Source: Sphingomonas citri (GTDB lineage: Bacteria; Pseudomonadota; Alphaproteobacteria; Sphingomonadales; Sphingomonadaceae). Taken from it: a DNA stretch of 64,000 nt. The stretch lies in assembly GCF_019429485.1 (NCBI RefSeq), contig NZ_JAHXZN010000005.1, positions 186,001-250,000 of the forward strand, given 5' to 3'. Under the pieces are notes generated by a model. It was not told where the DNA came from, did no database searches, and saw only the letters and a program-made list of their open reading frames with translations. The position numbers were made by a program, and so were the translations under genes. The stretch's first letter is position 1. Each line of letters opens with the position of its first letter. Positions 9,003 to 16,109 of this stretch are shown piece by piece.

Positions 9003-10661
9003 ATGCTGCGCGACCCCGCGACCAAATACCGACCCTTCCCTCCTGTCGACCTGCCCGACCGGCGCTGGCCCTCCGCGACGATCACGCGCGCGCCGCGCTG
9101 GCTCTCCACCGACCTGCGCGACGGCAACCAGGCGCTGATCGATCCGATGGACGCCGAGAAGAAGACGCGCTTCTTCGACCTGCTGGTGAAAGTCGGGCTC
9201 AAGGAGATCGAGGTCGGCTTCCCCTCGGCGGGCGCGACCGAGTTCGACTTCATCTCGGGCCTGATCCGCGACGATTGCGTGCCCGAGGACGTCCAGATCC
9301 AGGTGCTGACCCAATCGCGCCGCGACCTGATCGAGCGCAGCTTCGCGAGCCTGGAGGGCGCGCACAGCGCGATCGTCCACCTCTACAATGCGGTCAGCCC
9401 GGCGTGGCGCAAGATCGTCTTCGGCATGTCGCGCGACGAGGTGAAAAGGATCGCGGTCGAGGGCGCCAAGGTGCTCCGCGACGAGGCCGCCAAGCGCCCC
9501 AACACGCGTTGGCAGTTCGAATATTCCCCCGAGACCTTCTCCACCGCCGAGCTCGATTTCTCGCTCGAGGTCTGCGAGGCGGTCGCCGAGGTGCTGGCGC
9601 CGACACCCGAGGCGCCGATCATCTTCAACCTGCCCGCCACGGTCGAGTGCGCGACCCCCAACGTCTACGCCGACCAGATCGAGTGGTTCGCGCGCCACCT
9701 GCGCCAGCGCGACGCCGCGGTGATCTCGCTCCACACGCACAATGACCGCGGCACCGGCGTCGCCGCGGCGGAGCTCGGCATCATGGCCGGCGCCGACCGG
9801 GTCGAGGGCTGCCTGCTCGGCAACGGCGAGCGCACCGGCAATTGCGACCTCGTGACGGTCGCGCTCAACATGTACACGCAGGGCGTCGACCCGCGGCTCG
9901 ACCTCTCCGACATCGACGCGATCGTGAAGACGGTGGAATATGCCACCAACATCCCGGTCCACCCGCGCACGCCCTATGCCGGCGACCTCGTCTTCACCGC
10001 TTTCTCGGGCTCGCACCAGGACGCGATCAAGAAGGGCTTCGCCGCGCAGGCGGCGCGCAACGACGGGCTGTGGGAAGTCCCCTATCTGCCGATCGACCCG
10101 GCCGATCTGGGGCGCAGCTACGAGGCGGTGATCCGCGTCAACTCGCAGTCGGGCAAGGGCGGCGTCGCCTGGGTGATCGAGCAGGACAAGGGGCTGCGGC
10201 TGCCCAAGCGACTCCAGGCCGACTTCAGCCGTCACGTCCAGGCGCTGGCGGACGAGACCAGCCGCGAGCTCAACGCCGCCGACATCTGGGGCGCATTCGA
10301 GCGGGCCTATCTGCCGGGAGCAAGCGACCGCTTCGTGCTGCGCGACTATGACGAGAGCGGCGCCGCGGGCGAGCGCGTCTTCGTCGGCCGCATCGCCATC
10401 GACGGCGAGGAGCGCTCACTGTCGGGTCGGGGCAACGGCCTGATCTCGGGCGTGATCGCCGCGCTGCACGAGAGCACCGGGCCGACGCTCGACGTGATCG
10501 ATTATGCCGAGCACGCGATCGGCCACGGCGCCGGCGCGCAGGCGGCGGCGTATCTCGAGTGCCGCACGCCCGATGGCCGCACGGTCTGGGGCGTTGGCAT
10601 CGACAGCGACATCGCCACCGCGAGCGTCCGCGCCGTCCTCTCCGCGGCGAACCGCGCGTGA
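9003..10661 (+). CDS. leuA: 2-isopropylmalate synthase
   Basis: A 552-residue enzyme of the long (yeast/actinobacterial-like) LeuA type. It condenses acetyl-CoA with 2-oxoisovalerate to give 2-isopropylmalate, the committed step of leucine synthesis. The DRE-TIM/HMGL-like barrel has [10 protein letters not shown] at 34-43 (catalytic Arg39, metal-binding Asp40) and the metal-binding HTHNDRG near residue 244. The C-terminal LeuA regulatory domain (about 430-550), the site of leucine feedback inhibition, is complete. A GAGAGAG site precedes ATG 9003. The upstream leucine-rich leader indicates attenuation control. Its stop overlaps the start of the next gene (GTGA). Confidence 0.95.
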   Translation: MLRDPATKYRPFPPVDLPDRRWPSATITRAPRWLSTDLRDGNQALIDPMDAEKKTRFFDLLVKVGLKEIEVGFPSAGATEFDFISGLIRDDCVPEDVQIQVLTQSRRDLIERSFASLEGAHSAIVHLYNAVSPAWRKIVFGMSRDEVKRIAVEGAKVLRDEAAKRPNTRWQFEYSPETFSTAELDFSLEVCEAVAEVLAPTPEAPIIFNLPATVECATPNVYADQIEWFARHLRQRDAAVISLHTHNDRGTGVAAAELGIMAGADRVEGCLLGNGERTGNCDLVTVALNMYTQGVDPRLDLSDIDAIVKTVEYATNIPVHPRTPYAGDLVFTAFSGSHQDAIKKGFAAQAARNDGLWEVPYLPIDPADLGRSYEAVIRVNSQSGKGGVAWVIEQDKGLRLPKRLQADFSRHVQALADETSRELNAADIWGAFERAYLPGASDRFVLRDYDESGAAGERVFVGRIAIDGEERSLSGRGNGLISGVIAALHESTGPTLDVIDYAEHAIGHGAGAQAAAYLECRTPDGRTVWGVGIDSDIATASVRAVLSAANRA

Positions 10662-11302
10662 CGCGCCGCTACGCCGCCTTCCTGTTCGACATGGACGGGA
10701 CGCTGATCAACTCGATCCCGTCCGCGATCCGCGCCTGGACCGCCTGGGCCGAGCGCCACCGCGTCGACGTCGACGAGCTGATGCGCGTCATGCACGGCGT
10801 GAAGGCGATCGAGACGATCCGTCGCTTCGCCCCGCCCGGGGTCGACCCGCAGCGCGAGTTCGAGCTGCTGCTCCAGGCCGAGATCGACGATGTCGCCGAC
10901 GTGGTCGAGATCGCCGGCGCTGCGGCTTTCACCGCGGCACTGCCGCCCGAGCGCTGGGCGATCGTCACCTCGGCGCCGCGCTCGCTCGCCGAGGTCCGCC
11001 TCAAGGCGGCGGGCGTCATCCCGCCCGCGGTGATGGTCACGGCGGATGACGTCGAGCGCGGCAAGCCGGCGCCCGACTGTTTCCTGCTCGCCGCCGAGCG
11101 GCTCCGAGTCGAGGCGCGCGACTGTCTCGTCTGGGAGGACGCGCCCGCTGGCATCGCCGCGGCCGAGGCCGCGGGTGCCGACGTGATGGTGATCTCGGCG
11201 ACCCACCACGAACCGCTCGACACGCGCTGGCGTCAGGTCGACGGCTATGACGCGCTCATCGCCGCGCTGGAACAGGATCGGCTGGTGCTCGGGGATCGCT
11301 GA
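10658..11302 (+). CDS. HAD-family phosphatase (sugar-phosphatase-like)
   Basis: A 214-residue haloacid dehalogenase-type hydrolase with the nucleophile motif FDMDGT (Asp11, Asp13), VTSAPRS (motif II), GKPAPDCF (motif III lysine) and [15 protein letters not shown] (motif IV). It belongs to the GPH/beta-phosphoglucomutase-like branch, which includes small sugar-phosphate and 2-deoxyglucose-6-phosphate phosphatases; the substrate cannot be read from sequence. The GTG at 10658 overlaps the leuA stop as GTGA and gives the standard N-terminus, so expression is coupled to leuA and should follow leucine attenuation. A metabolite-repair role for a side product is possible but unproven. Confidence 0.88.
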   Translation: MTRRYAAFLFDMDGTLINSIPSAIRAWTAWAERHRVDVDELMRVMHGVKAIETIRRFAPPGVDPQREFELLLQAEIDDVADVVEIAGAAAFTAALPPERWAIVTSAPRSLAEVRLKAAGVIPPAVMVTADDVERGKPAPDCFLLAAERLRVEARDCLVWEDAPAGIAAAEAAGADVMVISATHHEPLDTRWRQVDGYDALIAALEQDRLVLGDR

Positions 11303-11314
11303 GGCCGGTCATGC

Positions 11315-11797
11315 TCAGCGCCCGGGCGTGGGATAGGACGGCGGATCGCTCGCGGGGAAGGACTCGTCCGATCCCTCGTCGACCCTGTCCCAGCCGCGCG
11401 GCTGGGCATCGGCCATGCTCTCCGGCCCCGCGTCGCGCACCGGCGGCGGCGCGGGTCGCGGAGGCGATGCGACGCCCGGTTGTCGCGCCGCGCGGCGGCC
11501 CAACAAAAATCCGAGCGCGCCAGCGAGCAGGAGCGTGCCCCAACCCGGCTTCGATCTCCGCACCGGCTCCACCGCGCTCGCGCGCTCGCCGGCGCGACCG
11601 CTCGCCTCGACGAAGCTGACGCCCGACTGCTCTTCGAGCGTGAGCACGCGGCCGTCGCTCGACCTCATCTCATGGGTGAGCGACTCGTCGGTGCCCTCGG
11701 CAATCGCATTCCCCTCGCCGCGCATGCCGCCAGCAGGCGGCGTCTGGTTGTTCTGGCGATCGGCGGTGCCGTAGAACCGGAAGCCGTCGCCACCCAT
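11315..11797 (-). CDS. Small membrane protein ending in a DESFPASDPP motif
   Basis: A 160-residue protein of unknown function. It has a hydrophilic N-terminal half, one transmembrane segment at about 86-100 (WGTLLLAGALGFLLG) followed by basic RRAAR, a Pro-rich linker, and a C-terminal VDEGSDESFPASDPPSY. That tail motif recurs in small proteobacterial proteins of unknown role. A related EGTDESL occurs at 34-40, so the motif is partly duplicated. ATG 11797 overlaps the preceding gene's stop in a TGATG junction, so the two are coupled and should share the candidate EcfG promoter. A longer frame upstream was rejected because it runs through that neighbour. Confidence 0.65.
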   Translation of the reverse strand: MGGDGFRFYGTADRQNNQTPPAGGMRGEGNAIAEGTDESLTHEMRSSDGRVLTLEEQSGVSFVEASGRAGERASAVEPVRRSKPGWGTLLLAGALGFLLGRRAARQPGVASPPRPAPPPVRDAGPESMADAQPRGWDRVDEGSDESFPASDPPSYPTPGR

Positions 11798-12000
11798 CAC
11801 CCACGCTCCCGACAGTCGCGCACCACCGCCACGGCGCAGCCGATCGCACCGCCGACCAGCGCGAACACCAGCACGTTGTCCGGTCCGCTCGCCGGCGCAA
11901 GGCGCCATTTGACCGCATAGACGAGGAGCGCGACCAGCACGCCGACGACGAAGAGCATAACGGCGCCGCGCGGCTCACCTTTGATCGTCTCGAGCGGCAT
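11797..12000 (-). CDS. Small two-helix membrane protein
   Basis: A 67-residue protein with two predicted transmembrane helices (about 12-30 and 42-60) joined by a short loop, and a charged C-terminal RDCRERG. No family was recognised. ATG 12000 is supported by a perfect AAGGAGG about eight bases upstream; the longer frame starting at 12174 is not. It is the first gene of a two-gene minus-strand unit and is coupled to the DESFPASD protein by TGATG. A candidate EcfG-type promoter lies 46-70 bases upstream of the start codon, suggesting induction in the general stress response. An envelope stress role is inference only. Confidence 0.7.
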   Translation of the reverse strand: MPLETIKGEPRGAVMLFVVGVLVALLVYAVKWRLAPASGPDNVLVFALVGGAIGCAVAVVRDCRERG

Positions 12001-12045
12001 GACCTGACCTCCTTCGACACGCACCGTGGAGCACGTGAGCGGGTC

Positions 12046-12070
12046 AACGTCGCGGCTCGATAAGCGTTCA
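12046..12070 (-). promoter_or_regulatory. Candidate EcfG (general stress sigma) promoter
   Basis: On the minus strand TGAAC is followed by 16 bases and then CGTT. The alphaproteobacterial EcfG consensus is GGAAC-N16/17-CGTT, so only the first G differs. It would start a transcript about 40 bases before the perfect ribosome site and ATG of the small membrane gene at 12000. Confidence 0.55.
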
Positions 12071-12081
12071 AAAACAAGCGA

Positions 12082-12116
12082 CTGACTTGGATCACCCGAT
12101 GACTGATCTGGCTCAT
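12082..12116. promoter_or_regulatory. Tandem FNR/FixK-like sites
   Basis: CTGACTTGGATCAC (12082-12095) and CTGATCTGGCTCAT (12103-12116) match the anaerobox TTGATCTGGATCAA at 10 and 11 of 14 positions. Their centres are 21 bp apart, two helical turns. They lie between the divergent small-membrane-protein unit and the sensor kinase, so either could be controlled. Confidence 0.4.
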
Positions 12117-12197
12117 GTGACCGAGCAATGACAGGTTCTCGCCGCGCTGGTAGACAGGGCCACGACGGTATCAACCGGGCTTGGGGGCAAGCGACAG

Positions 12198-13223
12198 ATG
12201 GGGGCGAGCCCTCGCATAATGGACCGCCTGCCGTATGGCAGCGGGAGAGGGCTCGTCGGCTTGCTCGGCGCGGTGACGCTCTCGCTGGCCGCAGCAGGAC
12301 TGCGCCTCGCGCTCGACGATCTTTTCCCTCCCGGCTTTCCTTATCTCACCTTCTTCCCGGCGGTGATCCTCTCGTCCTTCCTCTTCGGCGCGCGTGCGGG
12401 GGCGATCGCCGGGCTGCTGTGCGGGCTGCTGGCCTGGTATTACTTCATCCCCCCGTATCGCAGCTTCGTCGTGCAGGGCGGAACGTGGATCGCGCTGTTC
12501 TTCTATTTCGCCGTGGTTGCGTTGGATGTGCTGCTGATCCTGTGGCTTCAGCGTGCCAACCGTCGCCTGCGCGACGAGCGCGAGCGCAACGAGGCGCTGG
12601 CGGCCCGCAGCGAGCTTCTCTTCCGCGAGCTGCAGCATCGCGTCGCCAACAACCTGCAGATGGTCGGCGCCGTGCTCCACCATCACGAGCGGGACGTGGG
12701 CGATCCGCTCGCTCGCGCCGCCCTGAGCGAGGCCGCCCTCAAGCTCGAGCTGATCGGGCGAATCCAGCGCCAGCTCTATGGCAGCGACGGCAGCCCGGTC
12801 GCGCTCGATAGTTTCCTCGCGCAGCTGGTGGACGACGTCATGGCAGCGGGGGGCAAACCGGGACTTCGCCACATGTTGCGCGTCGCGCCCGGGATCGTCC
12901 TCGCGCCCGATGTGGCGATACCGCTCGCGCTGATCCTCGCCGAGGGGATCGCCAATGCGGTCGAGCACGGCTTCACTGGTCGGACGAGCGGCTGCATCGC
13001 GGTGACGGTGACCCGCGAGGCGGGTGCGATCGCGCTCGTCATCGCGGACGACGGCGAGGGCCTACCGCCCGATTTCGCGCTCGACGCCGCCTCGAGCCTG
13101 GGACTGCGCGTATCGCGAACCTTGGCGCGGCAGATCGGTGGTACGCTCAGCCTCTGTGACCGGCCGGGCGGCACCGCGTTGCGATTGGTGATCCCCGATC
13201 GCGCGGCACAGGGGCTCAGTTGA
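12198..13223 (+). CDS. DUF4118 / HisKA_2 (HRXXN) sensor histidine kinase
   Basis: A 341-residue membrane kinase. The N-terminal third is a DUF4118 (KdpD-like) set of membrane helices (about 22-115) with FPYLTFFPAVILSS. A short coiled linker follows, then a HisKA_2 dimerisation domain with ELQHRVANNLQMV, the phospho-accepting His in an HRXXN context, and an HATPase domain (AEGIANAVEHGF N-box; ADDGEGLP G-box; GLRVSRTLARQIGG). HRXXN kinases in sphingomonads are known to feed the PhyR/EcfG stress pathway, and the divergent neighbour has an EcfG-like promoter. No response regulator is adjacent. ATG 12219 is an alternative start. Its 3' end overlaps convergent DUF1178 by eight bases. Confidence 0.9.
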   Translation: MGASPRIMDRLPYGSGRGLVGLLGAVTLSLAAAGLRLALDDLFPPGFPYLTFFPAVILSSFLFGARAGAIAGLLCGLLAWYYFIPPYRSFVVQGGTWIALFFYFAVVALDVLLILWLQRANRRLRDERERNEALAARSELLFRELQHRVANNLQMVGAVLHHHERDVGDPLARAALSEAALKLELIGRIQRQLYGSDGSPVALDSFLAQLVDDVMAAGGKPGLRHMLRVAPGIVLAPDVAIPLALILAEGIANAVEHGFTGRTSGCIAVTVTREAGAIALVIADDGEGLPPDFALDAASSLGLRVSRTLARQIGGTLSLCDRPGGTALRLVIPDRAAQGLS

Positions 13224-13647
13224 CCTGATCGGGCGGCGCCACGGGGAAGAGCAGCGGTGCGATCGGAACCCCCTCCTCGACCAGCTCGCTGACCTCAGCC
13301 GCACTCGCCTGACCGTGGATCGCGCCTTCGGGCCGCTCGCCCTCGTGCATGGCGCGCGCCTCGGCGGCGAAGTCGCTGCCGACCCAGCGCGACCGGCGCA
13401 GCAGCTCGGCCTGGAGTGCCGCCAGCTTGCGGAGCGCGTCGGCCGGCGCCGCCGATCGCGCCTCAACGGAACCGCGATTGCCCTTGGCGCCGACGTTGGG
13501 CGCCATCACGGCCTTCTCCACGCTGGTCTCACCGCAGGTCGGACAGGCGACGAGGCGACGCTCGCGCTGCTCCTCATATGCCGGGGTCGAGGCGAACCAC
13601 GCCTCGAACACGTGCGCCCTCGCGCAGCGGAGATCGAAGACGATCAC
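13216..13647 (-). CDS. DUF1178 family protein
   Basis: A 143-residue protein of the widespread but uncharacterised DUF1178 family. It begins MIVFDLRC (GTG start), followed by a HVFEAWFAS segment and a CPTC pair (about 34-37) that with Cys8 could form a small zinc site. A charged middle and VSELVEEGVPIAPLLFP close to the C-terminus are typical of the family. GTG 13647 was chosen because it gives the family N-terminus; the frame extends further but runs into glutaredoxin. It lies seven bases after the glutaredoxin stop on the same strand, so both are probably co-transcribed. The function is unknown. Confidence 0.85.
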   Translation of the reverse strand: MIVFDLRCARAHVFEAWFASTPAYEEQRERRLVACPTCGETSVEKAVMAPNVGAKGNRGSVEARSAAPADALRKLAALQAELLRRSRWVGSDFAAEARAMHEGERPEGAIHGQASAAEVSELVEEGVPIAPLLFPVAPPDQVN

Positions 13648-13654
13648 TCCCCGC

Positions 13655-13912
13655 TCAGGCGGCGAGCATCGCGTCGAGCTTGCCCGCGCGCTCCAGCGCG
13701 GCGAGATCGTCCGAGCCGCCGACATGGACGCCGTCGATGAAGATCTGCGGCACCGTCGAGCGACCGGACGCGCGCCCGATCATCTCGGCGCGCTTGTCGC
13801 GCTGTACCCCGATGTCGGTCTCCTCGACCGACACGCCCTTGCTCGCGAGCAGGTTCATCGCGCGCGAGCAGTAAGGGCAGAACGCCTTGGTGTAGATCTC
13901 GACCCGTGCCAT
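13655..13912 (-). CDS. grxC: Glutaredoxin 3
   Basis: An 85-residue dithiol glutaredoxin that reduces protein and mixed disulfides with glutathione. The active site CPYC is at residues 12-15. The STVPQIFIDGVHVGGSDDL segment supplies the cis-proline loop and glutathione-binding residues. Length and sequence fit bacterial GrxC. It is first in a minus-strand pair with DUF1178 and is 31 bases from the ComF stop upstream, an arrangement (comF-grxC-DUF1178) that suggests one operon. ATG 13912 is the natural family start. Confidence 0.95.
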   Translation of the reverse strand: MARVEIYTKAFCPYCSRAMNLLASKGVSVEETDIGVQRDKRAEMIGRASGRSTVPQIFIDGVHVGGSDDLAALERAGKLDAMLAA

Positions 13913-13943
13913 GCTACCTAATTGTGGTCGCCCCCCCGCGCTG

Positions 13944-14654
13944 TCAATCGGTTCGCGGCAGCACGCGCGCCCACACCAGCACCGTCACCCGCGCCGCGCC
14001 GGCCGCGAGCAGCGTCGCTGTACACTCGTCGGCGGTGGCTCCGCTGGTGTAGACGTCGTCGACCAGCACGACATCCGCGCCAGCGAGCCGCGCGCGGCGA
14101 CGCTCGGGCACGCGGAAGGCACCCGCCACGGCGCGGTGTCGCTCGCCCGCGCCTCGCTCGCGCAGCATCGGCGTGGCGCGGTGGCGCTCGAGCAATCGCG
14201 GGTGCCACGCCACGCCGCTTACCCGTGAGACGGCGGCGGCGATCAAGGCGGCCTGGTTGTAGCCACGTGACCACATCCGCCAGCGATGCAGCGGCACCGG
14301 CACCAGCAGCGTCGCCTCGGCGGGCACCCAGCGCGCCATCAGCCGCGCCGCCGTGACGGCGTAGGCCGCGCGACCGCCGTGCTTGAGCCGCAGCGCGAGT
14401 GTGCGCGCCACCTCACCGTAAGCGACGGCGGCGTGGACCCCGGCATGGCGCGGCGGTGCGGCGCGGCAGTCATCGCACCGCGCGCGAGCGCCGACCGTCG
14501 AACCGAGCGGCAGGTGACACGTCTCGCACCAGGGCGGGCCGAGGAAGTGGAGCGTCGCCCAGCAGTCCGCGCAGAAGCGTCCCTGCGCCGAGACGATCGC
14601 GCCGCAGCCGGGGCAGCGCGGCGGCAGCACCTGATCGATCAGCCGCGTGAGCAC
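13944..14654 (-). CDS. ComF-family phosphoribosyltransferase-like protein
   Basis: A 236-residue protein of the ComF/GntX family. An N-terminal zinc-ribbon region has CPGC, CADC, CETC and CDDC motifs within the first 75 residues. The C-terminal half is a phosphoribosyltransferase fold with ADVVLVDDVYTSGAT, the PRPP-binding loop, and GYNQAALIAAAVS. Homologues act in natural transformation (ComFC) or gluconate use (GntX), but the biochemical role is unclear. GTG 14654 was chosen as the nearest start before LIDQVLPPRCPGC; a frame running to 14915 is an Arg-rich shadow of the divergent methyltransferase. The ribosome site is weak. Confidence 0.88.
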   Translation of the reverse strand: MLTRLIDQVLPPRCPGCGAIVSAQGRFCADCWATLHFLGPPWCETCHLPLGSTVGARARCDDCRAAPPRHAGVHAAVAYGEVARTLALRLKHGGRAAYAVTAARLMARWVPAEATLLVPVPLHRWRMWSRGYNQAALIAAAVSRVSGVAWHPRLLERHRATPMLRERGAGERHRAVAGAFRVPERRRARLAGADVVLVDDVYTSGATADECTATLLAAGAARVTVLVWARVLPRTD

Positions 14655-14704
14655 GTCGCGCTTGTGGGCGGCGCCGCGAGCGGGCACAAGCCGTCGGGCG
14701 ACCC

Positions 14705-15556
14705 ATGCAGCCTCCCGAGATCTTCGACCGTGCCGCGCGCCGCCGGCATCGCGACCGTGCCGCCGCCGACTTCGGCGCGCACGATTTCCTCCGTGCCGCG
14801 ATGCTCGACGGCATCGCCGATCGGCTCGACGCGGTGAAGCGCGACTTCGCCGACGTGCTCGATCTCGGCTGCTTCCGCGGCGAATATACGCCGCGACCCG
14901 GCGCCCGCGTGGCACGGGTCGATCCCGGCTTCGCTTTCGCGCGCGCCGCGGGGGGCGTGCAGGGCGACGAGGACCGGCTACCCTTCGCCGACGAGTCGTT
15001 CGACCTGATCGTCGCCGCCGGCACGCTCGACGGCGTCAGCGACCTGCCCGGCGCGCTCGCGCTGGCGCGTCGCTCGCTCCGCCCCGACGGGCTTTTCCTC
15101 GGCGCCTTCGTCGGCGGGAGCAGCCTGCCGCAGCTCCGCGCCGCCTTCCGCGGCGCCGAGGAGCGCGCGGTGGCGCGGCTTCACCCGCTGGTCGACGTGC
15201 GTTCGGCGGGCGACCTGCTGATGCGGGCGGGGTTCGCGCTGCCGGTCGCCGACGTCGAGACGCTGAGCGTCGGCTATGGCGGGCTCGGGCGACTGCTCGA
15301 CGATCTGCGCGGCATGGCGTCGAACAATGCGCTGGTCGATCGCCACCCGCTGCGCCGCGACACGCTGGCGCGCGCCGCCGGCGCCTTCGCCGCGCGCGCC
15401 GACGCGGACGGCCGCGTGCGCGAGCGTTTCGACCTGGTCTTCCTTACCGGCTGGGCGCCATCACCCGACCAGCCCAAGCCGGCGCGGCGCGGCAGCGCGA
15501 GCGCGTCGCTGGCGGCGGCGCTGCGCGGCGGTGGCGAACGCGCGCCAGGGGCATGA
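14705..15556 (+). CDS. SAM-dependent methyltransferase (BioC/NDUFAF5-like)
   Basis: A 283-residue class I methyltransferase. The glycine-rich SAM motif is VLDLGCFRGEYT (about 51-62), followed by the acidic DPGFA and a GDEDRLPFADESFDLIVAAGTL motif II/III region. The N-terminal EIFDRAARRRHRDRAA and the overall layout resemble the NDUFAF5/BioC group, in which NDUFAF5 hydroxylates a complex I arginine and BioC acts in biotin synthesis. Complex I genes occur 40 kb away, so a link is only suggestive. The C-terminal 30 residues are Ala/Arg/Ser-rich and probably disordered. It is divergent from comF, 50 bases apart. Confidence 0.8.
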   Translation: MQPPEIFDRAARRRHRDRAAADFGAHDFLRAAMLDGIADRLDAVKRDFADVLDLGCFRGEYTPRPGARVARVDPGFAFARAAGGVQGDEDRLPFADESFDLIVAAGTLDGVSDLPGALALARRSLRPDGLFLGAFVGGSSLPQLRAAFRGAEERAVARLHPLVDVRSAGDLLMRAGFALPVADVETLSVGYGGLGRLLDDLRGMASNNALVDRHPLRRDTLARAAGAFAARADADGRVRERFDLVFLTGWAPSPDQPKPARRGSASASLAAALRGGGERAPGA

Positions 15557-15648
15557 GCCGTTCCACTGCTCTCAGGCGTTTTACGACGATCGCGAAGCTC
15601 CTGCCCTAGGCAAGCCGTCGCAGTCGCCGACCGGTCACGATGACCGTC

Positions 15649-16044
15649 TCAGATCAGCTCGTCGTCGTCGTCCTCGGCGAGCAGCCGACCCATCGAATCG
15701 AACAGGGCGTCCATCGCCACCGGCTTGAAGATGACGTCGTCCGCGCCCGCCTCGAGGCAGCGCTGGCGCAGGTCGACCGCCGTGTCCGCGGTGACGACGA
15801 TGATCGGCAGCCGCGCCTTGACGTCATGTCGCGCGCGGATGTGGCGGATCGCGGTGATGCCATCCATGCCCGGCATGCGCAGATCGACGAGGATCACGTC
15901 GAAGTCGTCGCGGTCGATCAGCTCGAGACCGAGCTCCGCGCTCTCGGCCTCGACCATGGCGACGCCGGCGACATCGAGCATGTCGCGGACGACGCGCCGG
16001 TTCATCCGGTCGTCCTCGATGAACAGAGCCGTCAAAGCCGTCAC
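15649..16044 (-). CDS. Single-domain response regulator
   Basis: A 131-residue receiver (CheY-like) with no output domain. The acidic pocket is E10-D11-D12, the phospho-acceptor Asp54 in ILVDLRMPGMDG, the switch Thr in VVTAD, and the conserved Lys in IFKPV. The C-terminus ends in a run of acidic residues. GTG 16044 was chosen since a GGAGG lies about 10 bases upstream; a TTG at 16071 would lie before that site. It is the third gene in an EAL - hybrid kinase - receiver unit, 65 bases after the kinase stop, so it is probably phosphorylated by that kinase. Confidence 0.9.
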   Translation of the reverse strand: MTALTALFIEDDRMNRRVVRDMLDVAGVAMVEAESAELGLELIDRDDFDVILVDLRMPGMDGITAIRHIRARHDVKARLPIIVVTADTAVDLRQRCLEAGADDVIFKPVAMDALFDSMGRLLAEDDDDELI

Positions 16045-16109
16045 TTCCGAGAACCCCTCCCCCTTCGGCAACGCGACCCGGCTTCTTCTCTCACAATGAT
16101 CCTAGCACA

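Noticed and set aside
14655..14915. N-terminal extension of ComF
   Set aside because: It overlaps the divergent methyltransferase and is Arg-rich. The ComF zinc ribbon starts right after GTG 14654.
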